Shown here piece by piece: positions 7,178 to 15,793 of a stretch of 64,000 nt of DNA. Source of the DNA: Youxingia wuxianensis (GTDB taxonomy: Bacteria; Bacillota; Clostridia; Oscillospirales; Ruminococcaceae); assembly GCF_014385085.1 (NCBI RefSeq), contig NZ_JACRTD010000004.1:186001-250000 (forward strand), read 5' to 3'. How positions within the stretch are numbered: position 1 is the first letter of the stretch; each line of letters begins with the position of its first letter. A program made the translations under genes and the position numbers. The notes under the pieces are model-generated. The model made no database searches. It saw nothing but the letters and a program-made list of their open reading frames with translations, and was not told the origin of the DNA.

Positions 7178-7840
7178 TTATAACGCGCCGTATTTGGCGT
7201 ATACTTCCGCTAAGGTTTTGCCTTCCAGCAGCTCCTTGCGGGATATATTTTCCTTGTTTGCTTTTTCTCTCGCCAGTTCGAACACCTTGGCTTCCACCTC
7301 TTTTGGCACAACCACTACGCCGTCAAAATCCGCATATACAAGATCCCCCGGATTTACCAGCACATCGCCGCAGCGCACAGGAACATCATAGTCCACCACA
7401 AGACCGCGGCCCTGGCTGTCCAGGGGGCGGATACCGGTATAAAACACTGGGAACCCCAGTTCTTTAATGCGCATACAATCCCTGATCTGGCTGTCGCATA
7501 CGCAGCCCACGGCTCCCCGCATTTTAGCGGCGGTAGACATCAATTCTCCCCAGGGAGCGTTGGTGCCGGCGCTGTCTGTAGAATGGATAGCCACGTCGTT
7601 TTCCTTTAGGCTGTCCATGGCCTCAATTTCTTTGCCGTATGGATTTTCCTTTACGATATAATCGGTTTCCAGCCAACGGAAGGTGCGCGCCCTTCCCACA
7701 AATACGCAGCAGTTTTCGTCCAAAGGACGCAGCCGCTGGTGCATGGCCTGATTGCGGTATCCCAGGCTGTCCAGAATATCGCATACTACCGGTACATATA
7801 AATGTTCTTTAATCCAGGCAAATAATTCCTTGTCGTTCAT
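7178..7840 (-). CDS. RraA-family protein, putative HMG/CHA-type aldolase or decarboxylase
   Basis: 220 residues with the family core: GELMSTAAKMRGAVG, then VCDSQIRD, the Arg-Asp pair that binds substrate and divalent metal in 4-hydroxy-4-methyl-2-oxoglutarate aldolases, and the NPGDLVYADFDGVVVVP strand pair. These enzymes cleave beta-hydroxy 2-oxo acids or decarboxylate oxaloacetate; some homologues (RraA of E. coli) instead inhibit RNase E. The operon context of sugar-acid-type enzymes favours an aldolase in the last step. AAGGAGC lies about 13 bases before the ATG. Last gene of the operon running from 15589. Confidence 0.85.
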   Translation of the reverse strand: MNDKELFAWIKEHLYVPVVCDILDSLGYRNQAMHQRLRPLDENCCVFVGRARTFRWLETDYIVKENPYGKEIEAMDSLKENDVAIHSTDSAGTNAPWGELMSTAAKMRGAVGCVCDSQIRDCMRIKELGFPVFYTGIRPLDSQGRGLVVDYDVPVRCGDVLVNPGDLVYADFDGVVVVPKEVEAKVFELAREKANKENISRKELLEGKTLAEVYAKYGAL

Positions 7841-7858
7841 GATAAAAAACCGCTCCTT

Positions 7859-8608
7859 CTACCACTCAAATTTTTCTAAAGGCTTTAAAATAACACATCG
7901 GTCCCCAAATCCTGTTTCCTCACAGAAATACCGAAACGCCTGGGGATTTTCACTGTTTAACGCCATCACATCATAATGATGGGGTATAACAAACTTGGGA
8001 TTTACCCGCTTTGTAAGAGCGGCCGCCTGTTCGGCCCCCAGATTTCCAAACTTTCCGTTAATCACCGGCAAAAGCACGTCCGCCGAAGGGGCGGCATCCA
8101 AAAGCAACTGACAGAACGCCGTGTCCGACGTATGATACACGCTTTTTCCGTTTTCAAAAGTAAGTTTGTATCCGGTGGTATCCACCACATCCGCCCCGGT
8201 GCCTAAAGCGAAAATTCCCTGGATCTTTACCCCGTTTATCACCGCCTGGTCCCCATGATCCACTACTGTGACATTCTTCTGAGGCACTCCAAGGCTTACC
8301 AGTTTTTCGGCGCTGTGCCGGGGAGACACAAACTGGGTTTGCTCTTTATAAGCATAAGCGCGGATGGTCTGAGGATCCAAATGATCCAGATGATCGTGGG
8401 TTACTATAAAAATATCCGCCTGGATCTCCTGGGGAGCCACCGGCACTGGATACGCCCTGGAAAAAGGCGGAGTCGCTTCTCCCACGCTGTCGCTGAGATA
8501 GGGATCAATGACCGCCGTCGCCTTTGCGCACTTAAAATAAAATCCTGATTGGCCTAAAAACCATAAGGCGGCTTTTTCTTTTCCGACAGGAAGATCAAAA
8601 AAGGCCAT
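7859..8608 (-). CDS. UlaG-like metallo-beta-lactamase-fold hydrolase
   Basis: 249 residues. The N-terminal WFLGQSGFYFK strand and metal motif THDHLDHLD are characteristic of UlaG/YtkL-type metal-dependent hydrolases; later ligands are in HTSDTAF and the C-terminal HHYD. L-ascorbate-6-phosphate lactonase is the best-known relative, so lactone or phosphodiester hydrolysis is plausible. It lies 14 bases downstream of the enolase-superfamily gene, and a lactonase would fit between an oxidation and a dehydration step (inference). Confidence 0.85.
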   Translation of the reverse strand: MAFFDLPVGKEKAALWFLGQSGFYFKCAKATAVIDPYLSDSVGEATPPFSRAYPVPVAPQEIQADIFIVTHDHLDHLDPQTIRAYAYKEQTQFVSPRHSAEKLVSLGVPQKNVTVVDHGDQAVINGVKIQGIFALGTGADVVDTTGYKLTFENGKSVYHTSDTAFCQLLLDAAPSADVLLPVINGKFGNLGAEQAAALTKRVNPKFVIPHHYDVMALNSENPQAFRYFCEETGFGDRCVILKPLEKFEW

Positions 8609-8622
8609 ATTGCTCCTCCTTC

Positions 8623-9771
8623 TCAGTTGATGCGGTATTTTTCCACCGCTTTTTCATTGATAATAATTCCAAGTCCCGGTCCTTGCGGAACCTCCATCAT
8701 GCCGTTTTTGTCCATCTGAACAGGATTTTCGATAATTTCCCGCAGCATGGGACTGGAACTTACATTGTATTCCAAAAACAGGCTTCTGGGCAGCACCGCG
8801 TTTACATGAAGGCTGGCGGCGGTAAGCAGATCGGTCAGCCAGGCGTGAGGACATACGTCAATGCCGGCTACCTGGGCTTCCCAAAGAATTTTTCGTATTT
8901 CTGTAAAGCCTCCGCACCGTGAAATATCCGGCTGCGCCACATCGATCTTTCCCTTCTGGATCAGCTGGCGGAATCCCCAGCCGCAGGCCTCTTGCTCTCC
9001 GGCAGCAATCCGGGTCTTGACCCCTGCTTCTTTTACTTTTGCGTAGCCCTGATAGTTTTCCGGATGTAAAAAATCCTCCAGCCAGAAAATCCGATACGGT
9101 TCCAGCTCCCGCAAAAGCTCTATGGCGTCATAGGCGCTGCGGTCCACCTTCCATCCCGCATCCACCATCAGCTCCACTGTGTCGCCTACCGTTTCCCGGG
9201 CGGCCTTGACCAAAGCGATATCGTTTTTCCGATTCTGACCAAACACCCCCCAGCCGAATTTAATGGCGGTAAATCCTTTGGATAGGTAAAACTCACAAGC
9301 TCTCTTAATGTCATCCGGGGTGGGCCGGAATAAAGTGGAAGCGTACGCCCGCACCTTGTCCCGCCGGGCGCCTCCCAACAGCTTATATACCGGACGTCCA
9401 ATCGCTTTTCCCATAATGTCATGGCAGGCGATATCAAATCCGGACATCACCTGTATGGCTACTCCCCGCCTGCCATAATAGGCTGTGCCCCGATACAGCT
9501 TATCCCACAGCCTTTCCACGTCAAAGGGATCCTCCCCTACCACCAGTTCCCGAATGCCTTCCATCATATCGCAGCCGGTGAGAGGAGCTTTGATCAAAGA
9601 CTGGGCCACATGAGGAGCCGTCTCCACATCCGACCATCCAACAATTCCTTCGTCGGTAGTCACCTTCACAAGAAAACAATACGCTACCCCGGAAGCCTCT
9701 TCACTGGCGGAAGGATTCAGATATTTCTCAGGGGACTGCAGAACAATTCCCTCTACATCAGTAATTTTCAT
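8623..9771 (-). CDS. Mandelate racemase/muconate lactonizing enzyme-family protein
   Basis: 382-residue enolase-superfamily enzyme: an N-terminal capping domain and a TIM barrel. Catalytic Lys lies in TAIKFGWG, Mg ligands in LMVDAGWK, WLEDF and AAGEQEA, and a C-terminal His base in VCPHAWL. Most members with this Lys and His-Asp arrangement dehydrate or epimerise acid sugars. It shares its operon with a dehydrogenase, a lactonase-like protein and an aldolase-like protein, which together suit sugar-acid breakdown. The exact substrate cannot be read from sequence. Confidence 0.9.
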   Translation of the reverse strand: MKITDVEGIVLQSPEKYLNPSASEEASGVAYCFLVKVTTDEGIVGWSDVETAPHVAQSLIKAPLTGCDMMEGIRELVVGEDPFDVERLWDKLYRGTAYYGRRGVAIQVMSGFDIACHDIMGKAIGRPVYKLLGGARRDKVRAYASTLFRPTPDDIKRACEFYLSKGFTAIKFGWGVFGQNRKNDIALVKAARETVGDTVELMVDAGWKVDRSAYDAIELLRELEPYRIFWLEDFLHPENYQGYAKVKEAGVKTRIAAGEQEACGWGFRQLIQKGKIDVAQPDISRCGGFTEIRKILWEAQVAGIDVCPHAWLTDLLTAASLHVNAVLPRSLFLEYNVSSSPMLREIIENPVQMDKNGMMEVPQGPGLGIIINEKAVEKYRIN

Positions 9772-9788
9772 TGCCTTTCCTCCCTGTT

Positions 9789-10805
9789 TTACTCAGAAAA
9801 TGTCATAGACACCTTGACCGCCTCATCTTTGCCCCGTTCCGCGAGGGTCAAAGCTTTTTCCCACTGCGCAAAGGGAATCTGATGGGTAACAATCTGGTCC
9901 ATACGAAGATCTTTTTCCTGCAAAAGCGCCAGCGCTTTGTCCAGACAATCCATATCGTTGCAGGAACCGCAGATATTCAGTTCCTTTACATGAACTTTAA
10001 ACAGGTCGATCGCCGGTTTGGGCTGGACCGCTGAAAAAACAGACAACGTCCCCCGGGAACGCAGACTGGCAATGGCTGTGTCCACCGCCAAAGCGGTGCC
10101 CACGCATAAAATAGCGCTGTCGATGCCTTCTCCATCGGAGGCTTTCATTATTTCATGTACAATATCCTGAGTATTATGTTCATTTATGGTAACCGCCCCT
10201 GTAGCCAAGGCCATGCGGAAAGGATGCCGCCCTGTAAGGATTACTTTTCTGGGGTGGTAGCTTTGGAGCAGCTTCGCGATGATAATGCCAAAAGGCCCGT
10301 CGCCGATGATCAATACGTTGCTGCCCTCTTTCACCTGAGCCCGCTGGATAGCCTCGATACATACGCATACCGGTTCCATCAGACTCGCCATGGCAAAGGA
10401 CATTCCCTGGGGGACTTTTCTTGACCGGTCCGCCCGGATGCAAAAATATTCGGCGAAAACGCCTCCTTTATTTATCCCCAGATGGGTCATATCATCACAC
10501 AGATGGGAAAGTCCCCGCTGGCAGGAGGTGCATTTTCCACAGGGCATTACCGGATGGGCGGTAATTTGATCCCCAACAGAAAAATTTTTTACCCCTTCTC
10601 CTAACGCCTCTACCACCCCGGCGCCTTCATGTCCCATAATCATCGGCAGGGCGATATCAAAGGCGTTGTGTTTTATATCATTGAGATCGGAAGTGCAGAT
10701 AGTAGCGGCTTTTGTTCTTATCAGCAGTTCCCCCGGCCCCGGAACCGGAACGGGACATTCTTCCATCACAAGGCGGCCAGGTTCATGCAGTACAAGTGAT
10801 TTCAT
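9789..10805 (-). CDS. Zinc-dependent medium-chain alcohol/polyol dehydrogenase
   Basis: 338 residues, sorbitol/threonine dehydrogenase type. Catalytic zinc residues are in TICTSDLND and MGHEGAGVVE; the structural zinc site is CGKCTSCQRGLSHLC; the Rossmann motif is IGDGPFGII. It probably oxidises a secondary alcohol with NAD. ATG 10805 is chosen because GGAGGAAAGCT lies directly before it; an upstream in-frame ATG would overlap the previous gene. Third of six enzyme genes in the operon. Confidence 0.9.
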   Translation of the reverse strand: MKSLVLHEPGRLVMEECPVPVPGPGELLIRTKAATICTSDLNDIKHNAFDIALPMIMGHEGAGVVEALGEGVKNFSVGDQITAHPVMPCGKCTSCQRGLSHLCDDMTHLGINKGGVFAEYFCIRADRSRKVPQGMSFAMASLMEPVCVCIEAIQRAQVKEGSNVLIIGDGPFGIIIAKLLQSYHPRKVILTGRHPFRMALATGAVTINEHNTQDIVHEIMKASDGEGIDSAILCVGTALAVDTAIASLRSRGTLSVFSAVQPKPAIDLFKVHVKELNICGSCNDMDCLDKALALLQEKDLRMDQIVTHQIPFAQWEKALTLAERGKDEAVKVSMTFSE

Positions 10806-10818
10806 AGCTTTCCTCCGA

Positions 10819-11661
10819 TTATACAATCTCTAGTATTTCCAGTGGATTTCTGTTAAGAATCCCCTCCACCATGTCCATAGATACCTCCGGCAGACCGGTG
10901 CCCTTAATAATCTGGTTAACGCCGCGCACTCCCGCAAGGGACCCGGCAGTGGTAGTAGCGGGAAAATCCGAACCAAACAAAACTTTATTTCCCGCCCCAT
11001 ATTCCTGTAAAAGCCGCATGGAATTATAAAACTGCCACGGACGGTAGTATAAAGCGGACAAGTCCGCATACAGGTTGGGCTGATGACGGATAGCGGCGAT
11101 ACATTCCCCTTCCCAGGGATGGCCCAGATGGGCCATGACAATTTTCAGCCCGGGAAAGTCGCACGCCACTGTATCCATATACACCGGCCGGGCCCATTCC
11201 AGAGGCACGCCGCTGGAAAAGGTGGTGGCCATATGGGTTAAAATAGGCAGACCATGCTTTTCACAGTAGGCGTAAATTTCATAATATTTCGGATCCAAAG
11301 GATGGAGTCCCTGATATACCGGACCTAATTTTACCCCCTTGCAGTGAAGCTGCTCATAATCATAGCGCAGCTTCTCCATAAAATCCTCCTCCAGAGGATC
11401 GATGGAGGTGAAAAAAAGATATTTTTCCGGATGCTCCCTTACAAACCGGGCAACATTTTCATTGTCCGCCTGCCAGCCGGTCTTTTTTCCCCGCAGGCCG
11501 AACACCACCACCCGATCCGCCGCCGCGGTGCCCTCCAGATATTCCTGTTGGGTGTAGTCCCATTCCTTGGAGGAAATACCGCACCGTGCAAGATCGCTGT
11601 AAAAAGGCTCGGTAAAATCCGTTTTATAATTTACTAAATGAGTATGTAAATCTACGATCAT
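10819..11661 (-). CDS. Amidohydrolase-superfamily (TIM-barrel) hydrolase
   Basis: 280 residues. The metal motif is at the N-terminus (VDLHTHLV); further ligands or catalytic residues are in ILTHMATT, VMAHLGHPW and the late LFGSDFPATT Asp. This layout matches the 2-amino-3-carboxymuconate decarboxylase/lactonase-like branch (amidohydrolase 2 family), whose members decarboxylate or hydrolyse lactones. ATG 11661 has GAAGG five bases upstream. It sits between a PIG-L deacetylase and a dehydrogenase. Confidence 0.85.
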   Translation of the reverse strand: MIVDLHTHLVNYKTDFTEPFYSDLARCGISSKEWDYTQQEYLEGTAAADRVVVFGLRGKKTGWQADNENVARFVREHPEKYLFFTSIDPLEEDFMEKLRYDYEQLHCKGVKLGPVYQGLHPLDPKYYEIYAYCEKHGLPILTHMATTFSSGVPLEWARPVYMDTVACDFPGLKIVMAHLGHPWEGECIAAIRHQPNLYADLSALYYRPWQFYNSMRLLQEYGAGNKVLFGSDFPATTTAGSLAGVRGVNQIIKGTGLPEVSMDMVEGILNRNPLEILEIV

Positions 11662-11677
11662 AAAAGGACCTTCTTTC

Positions 11678-12391
11678 TTACGGCAGGACGCTGTAGCCTT
11701 TGACAAATCCTCGGGTCCTCATAGGCCGGAACGCTTCTCCGTGAGCGCCGCCGCACTGTTCCCCCCGGCGGGCGGATGTCTGGCACATCCACGCTGCGAT
11801 TCCAAAGTCCTCCCCGAATCCCGCCTTAAAAGCTTCGTCCTGGCTTTTATGAAACGCAGCCAGGCGGATTTTTTCATCAATAACGTCGCTGATATCCACC
11901 CAATGGGTAGGCTCAAACTCAAATCCCACCGATGGCTCCACCTGGAAGATGGCCGGGGAGACGTCGGTCGGCGGATATTCGGTTTTAATCATAGGGAAGG
12001 TCATCTGCATAGCGCACTGACGAACCAGGCGGTTAACCGTCATATGATCCAGATTATAATCCACCTCGTTGTGAGTAAAAATGACTTCCGCCTTGGTTTT
12101 GCGAAGAGCGCCGATTAAGGCGATGCGCACCTCTTTCGTATCATATAAAAACTCGTCCTCAAAGCCCAGACAGGTATAGGTGCCCCCTACCGCTTCCACT
12201 AACGCGGTCATTTCCCGCCGGCGGTGCTCCGCCGCTTCTTCCACCGACATTTCCGGGCAATGAACCATTCCCGTCTCCCCCCGGGTCAAACAGATAAAAT
12301 GAAGCTGATCCCCCCGGGCCTTCATTTTCAGCATGGTTCCTAAACATACCAGTTCATCATCTTGATGGGCCATCACCGATACCACATTCAT
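11678..12391 (-). CDS. PIG-L family deacetylase
   Basis: About 237 residues of the LmbE/GlcNAc-PI de-N-acetylase family. The zinc motif MAHQDDELVCLG is at residues 7-18, and the distal zinc His is in THNEVDYNLDHMTV. Members remove acetyl groups from N-acetylglucosaminyl substrates. In this operon it suggests that the imported molecule is an N-acetylated sugar derivative (inference). GGAGG sits eight bases before ATG 12391, favouring this over the adjoining GTG. Confidence 0.88.
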   Translation of the reverse strand: MNVVSVMAHQDDELVCLGTMLKMKARGDQLHFICLTRGETGMVHCPEMSVEEAAEHRRREMTALVEAVGGTYTCLGFEDEFLYDTKEVRIALIGALRKTKAEVIFTHNEVDYNLDHMTVNRLVRQCAMQMTFPMIKTEYPPTDVSPAIFQVEPSVGFEFEPTHWVDISDVIDEKIRLAAFHKSQDEAFKAGFGEDFGIAAWMCQTSARRGEQCGGAHGEAFRPMRTRGFVKGYSVLP

Positions 12392-12404
12392 CACAAAATC
12401 CTCC

Positions 12405-13250
12405 TTATCCCTTGATGCTTCCCGCCATAACGCCCTTAATAAAAGATTTCTGCATCAGCAAAAACAAAATTACCATAGGCAGACAGACGATCAGCGCGCC
12501 AGCGAATACCAGATCAAAATTTCCGATACGGGACTGCGCAAACACATACAGCCTCTGCTGCAGCGTTTGTTTGGCCGGGTCGTTGATGACAATCAGCGGC
12601 ACCTGCAGGTCGTTCCATACATAAACTCCCCGCAATACCAGTACAATCCCGGTAATAGTTTTTAGCAGCGGCATATAAATATGTACATACGCCTGGAAGT
12701 AGGAACACCCGTCAATCCGGGCGCTCTCCATAATTTCCATAGGCAATGAACGCATAAAGCCGGTATACAAAAATACGATAAAGGGCATAAACATGGCTGA
12801 ATACACCAGCGCCAGCCCCAAATAACTGTCTGACAGCCCTAAATTTTTAAGCAGGGATACCAGCGGCACCATCGCCGCCTGAAACGGCAGGGCGATCAGG
12901 GAAACAAAAAATACATACAAATAGTTCAGCCATTTATTGCCGGAGATACAAATTCCATACGCAGTCATAGACCCTACAATTACAAAGATGGTACAGGACA
13001 ATACCAACACAATCAAACTGTTTAGAAAGGTGGTGGTGTAATTCATCTTCTCAAACGCGGAAATAATACTGTCAAAGGTAAAAATTTCCGGACGGATGGT
13101 AAAGGGCTGCAGGGAAATATAGGATTTCTCTTTAAAGGCGTTGTTGATTACATACCAGAAAGGAAGCAGGTAAAAAAGCATGATTAAAATCATAATACCG
13201 TTGGTGAGAATCACCTTGGCTCGTTTTCTCCGCTTAATGGAAGATTTCAT
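12405..13250 (-). CDS. Carbohydrate ABC transporter permease, MalG type
   Basis: 281 residues, six predicted membrane helices, and the EAA loop ESARIDGCSYFQAYVHIYMP that contacts the ATPase. It is one of two CUT1 permease subunits. The ATG follows GGAGGACTATTAA, overlapping the end of the MalF-type gene. No ATP-binding subunit is encoded in this operon, so a shared MsmX/MsmK-type ATPase elsewhere is probably used. Confidence 0.92.
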   Translation of the reverse strand: MKSSIKRRKRAKVILTNGIMILIMLFYLLPFWYVINNAFKEKSYISLQPFTIRPEIFTFDSIISAFEKMNYTTTFLNSLIVLVLSCTIFVIVGSMTAYGICISGNKWLNYLYVFFVSLIALPFQAAMVPLVSLLKNLGLSDSYLGLALVYSAMFMPFIVFLYTGFMRSLPMEIMESARIDGCSYFQAYVHIYMPLLKTITGIVLVLRGVYVWNDLQVPLIVINDPAKQTLQQRLYVFAQSRIGNFDLVFAGALIVCLPMVILFLLMQKSFIKGVMAGSIKG

Positions 13251-14177
13251 TTAATAGTCCTCCTTTCTGCGCAGGAAAAACAGTTCCACAATGGAAAATA
13301 GGATTGTTATTATTGTCAGCATTACCGCCAGCGCCATTGCTTTTCCCTGGCTCATGGCTTTAAAGGCATATTGATAGGACATAAGCGCCATGGTTTGGGA
13401 AGCGTAACCCGGTCCTCCCTGGGTAAGTACATACGGCAGGTCGAAAAGGGTTAAAATTGCGATGGTGGAAACGATAATATTTATTGTAATTGACTGAGCG
13501 ATCAGGGGAATGGTAATCTTAAACAGCCTTTGCCACCAGCTTATTCCATCCACATCCGCGGCCTCATACAATTCTGCCGGTACAGTGGAAAGCCCCCCTA
13601 AATAGATCAGTACATAAAATCCAACAGCAAACCAGATAATCGATACGCTTAAAGCGGGCATTACCGTTTGTTTCTGGCCGATCCAGTCCTGGATCAAAAA
13701 GCCCAGCCCCACCTTATCCAAAATAAACGCCAATGGCCCTGTAGCAGGATTATAAATGGTCCTCCAGATAAATCCCACCACCACCATGGAGATAATGTTG
13801 GGCAGAAATAAAATGACTTTATATACATTGGCCAGCTTGCCGATGTCATAAATAATTACCGCAAATAAAAGCGCTAAAATATTTAAAACCGGCACATACA
13901 GGATGATAAGATAAAACGTATTCTTAAACAGGGTCTTAAACTCGCTGGACGCGATTACATTTTTAAAATTTTCAAATCCAATAAATTGATATTCTGTAGA
14001 AACTCCGTTCCAGTTGGTCAGACTGTACCGAAACGACATGATCACTGGTAGCACTAAAAATACCAAAACCAAAGCCAGCGCCGGAAGCACAAACAGGATG
14101 CCGCTGACAAGCTTTTCATCGAGCTTTCTTTTTTTGAGCGCGCCGCTGCCGGCTTCCAATTTTCTTGCAGACAGCAT
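13251..14177 (-). CDS. Carbohydrate ABC transporter permease, MalF type
   Basis: 308 residues, six membrane helices, with the EAA motif ELYEAADVDGISWWQRLFKI. Partner of the downstream MalG-type protein. A basic N-terminus (KKRKLDEK) precedes the first helix. AAAGGAGGG is well placed before the ATG. A hairpin separates it from the binding-protein gene, a common way to make more binding protein than permease. Confidence 0.92.
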   Translation of the reverse strand: MLSARKLEAGSGALKKRKLDEKLVSGILFVLPALALVLVFLVLPVIMSFRYSLTNWNGVSTEYQFIGFENFKNVIASSEFKTLFKNTFYLIILYVPVLNILALLFAVIIYDIGKLANVYKVILFLPNIISMVVVGFIWRTIYNPATGPLAFILDKVGLGFLIQDWIGQKQTVMPALSVSIIWFAVGFYVLIYLGGLSTVPAELYEAADVDGISWWQRLFKITIPLIAQSITINIIVSTIAILTLFDLPYVLTQGGPGYASQTMALMSYQYAFKAMSQGKAMALAVMLTIITILFSIVELFFLRRKEDY

Positions 14178-14214
14178 ACCAAGTCCCTCCTTTTTTTAAA
14201 AAGTCTTAAGAAAT

Positions 14215-14254
14215 TATCCCCCCAATACCGTCGGTAAAGGGGTATTGAGGGGAT
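14215..14254 (-). terminator. Intercistronic hairpin between the binding-protein and permease genes
   Basis: TATCCCC..CAATACC pairs with GGTATTG..GGGGATA. The minus-strand sequence after it has no long T-run, so it more likely acts as a partial terminator or as 3'-end stabiliser of the binding-protein mRNA. Confidence 0.6.
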
Positions 14255-14272
14255 AAGTCAGGTGATCTAAGC

Positions 14273-15589
14273 TTATTGGGCGGTATACAGATCCTGCAGG
14301 GTCTTCGCCGCCTCCTGCGGGGTAATTTCATTGGTGGCTACCTGCTGGAAGGTCTGCGGCAGACGGGCATAGACCGACGGCGGCAGGATCTCGAACCAGT
14401 AAGCGCCTGTGGTTTTAATCTGAAGCAGTTTTTCTACATAAGCTTTCACATCGTCCGTCATTTTTACTTTGCTTTCATCGTATTCGATCAAAGACGGGAT
14501 GCTGCCTCTGGACTGCTGATAGGTGTAGAAGCCTTCTTCATTGGCGATATAGTTTACAAATTTAATCCCAGCTTCTTTGTTGGGGCCTTCCGCTACGGCA
14601 AAGCCAGTTTCTGTTCCCAGCACTACCGCCTGTTCCTGGCCTTCCATATTCCATGGGGGAACCATCATGCCAACTTCAAACGGGCTTTCCATGAAAGCGC
14701 CCGCCATCCAGATTCCCTGGAAGCACATAGCCGATTTTTCCTGTTTAAAGGAGTCCAGCAAGGTGGTTACCATGGCGCTGACCGAACCGGTGAGCAGATA
14801 ATCGTTGTCGTTTAAAATCTTTACTCTTTCAAAGATTCTCGCCTGTTCCGGGGTATCAAAATTATAAGTTCCGTTAGCAATTTTCTCTATGTACTGGGGA
14901 TCTGTAGCCGCAATTTCCACTGCGTTTCCAGTGCTCCAAGCGGTGTTGGAGATAGCGCCGTCGCCCATGGCTACCGACAGGGGAGCGTATCCGGCGGCTT
15001 TTAGTTTTTCACAGGCCGCTAAAAATTCATCCCAGTTTTTCGGTTCTTCCGTGATCCCCGCGTCCTCAAACATCGCCTTATTGTAGTAGATCAGAGTGGA
15101 GGAAAGGCCTCCCGCTACGCCGAACAGTTTGCCGGAGGAAGAGGTAAATACCGGTTTGAGGCTTTCGACCATGTTTTTAGCTGCGTCGATTTCCGCCAGG
15201 TCGATAATCAGCCCGTTTTCTGCCAAGTCCGCTCCAAAAGCGCCGGCATTGATGGACATTACATCCGGAAGGGAACCGGAAGCCGCTTTCGGCTGTAAGT
15301 ATTCCTCTACTTCACCAGGCATCGGGGTATACTCTACTTTAATGCCGTATTTGGCGGTAAAGTCCGCGGCGATTTGCTCCGCAGCATCCAGCCAGTCGTT
15401 GGACATCAGAGCCACGGTAATGGTAATATCTTCCGCGGGAGCCTCTCCTGCTGCCGGAGCGCTGTCCGCCGGGGCCGCATCGCTGGAAGTATCCGGGGCA
15501 GGGGTGTCCGCCCCGCCGCAACCTGCCACCAGGGTCAGCAGCATTGCCAAGGCTGCGATCATTGCGATTATTTTTCTCCTGTTCATCAT
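14273..15589 (-). CDS. Extracellular sugar-binding lipoprotein (family 1)
   Basis: 438 residues. The signal peptide ends in the lipobox LVAGC (Cys 24), followed by an Ala/Pro/Asp linker to about residue 55 and the periplasmic-binding fold. It captures the substrate for the CUT1 permeases downstream. First gene of the operon reaching 7178, with an AGGAGG site before ATG ATG. The promoter lies in the 204-bp gap shared with the YesM/YesN genes, and YesN is the likely activator. Confidence 0.92.
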   Translation of the reverse strand: MMNRRKIIAMIAALAMLLTLVAGCGGADTPAPDTSSDAAPADSAPAAGEAPAEDITITVALMSNDWLDAAEQIAADFTAKYGIKVEYTPMPGEVEEYLQPKAASGSLPDVMSINAGAFGADLAENGLIIDLAEIDAAKNMVESLKPVFTSSSGKLFGVAGGLSSTLIYYNKAMFEDAGITEEPKNWDEFLAACEKLKAAGYAPLSVAMGDGAISNTAWSTGNAVEIAATDPQYIEKIANGTYNFDTPEQARIFERVKILNDNDYLLTGSVSAMVTTLLDSFKQEKSAMCFQGIWMAGAFMESPFEVGMMVPPWNMEGQEQAVVLGTETGFAVAEGPNKEAGIKFVNYIANEEGFYTYQQSRGSIPSLIEYDESKVKMTDDVKAYVEKLLQIKTTGAYWFEILPPSVYARLPQTFQQVATNEITPQEAAKTLQDLYTAQ

Positions 15590-15732
15590 GTTTTCGACCT
15601 CCTAATAGTTTGGTTTTTGGGTCATCTAACGTATCTTTATTGTACCCGTTGGATTTACAAAGTCACAGATAACAAAATTATAAAAAGGTTCACAATTTTA
15701 TAATGTTTTGGTCATATCCGCTATTTTTTTCC

Positions 15733-15761
15733 TTTACGGATGCAAATTACTGTGCTAAAAT
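15733..15761 (+). promoter_or_regulatory. Promoter of the YesM/YesN operon
   Basis: TTTACG (15733-15738) and TAAAAT (15756-15761) with a 17-base spacer, followed about 20 bases later by GGGAGG and the ATG of the histidine kinase. Confidence 0.45.
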
Positions 15762-15793
15762 GAGGATAAATTTCGGGCAGGGAGGATATTTTT

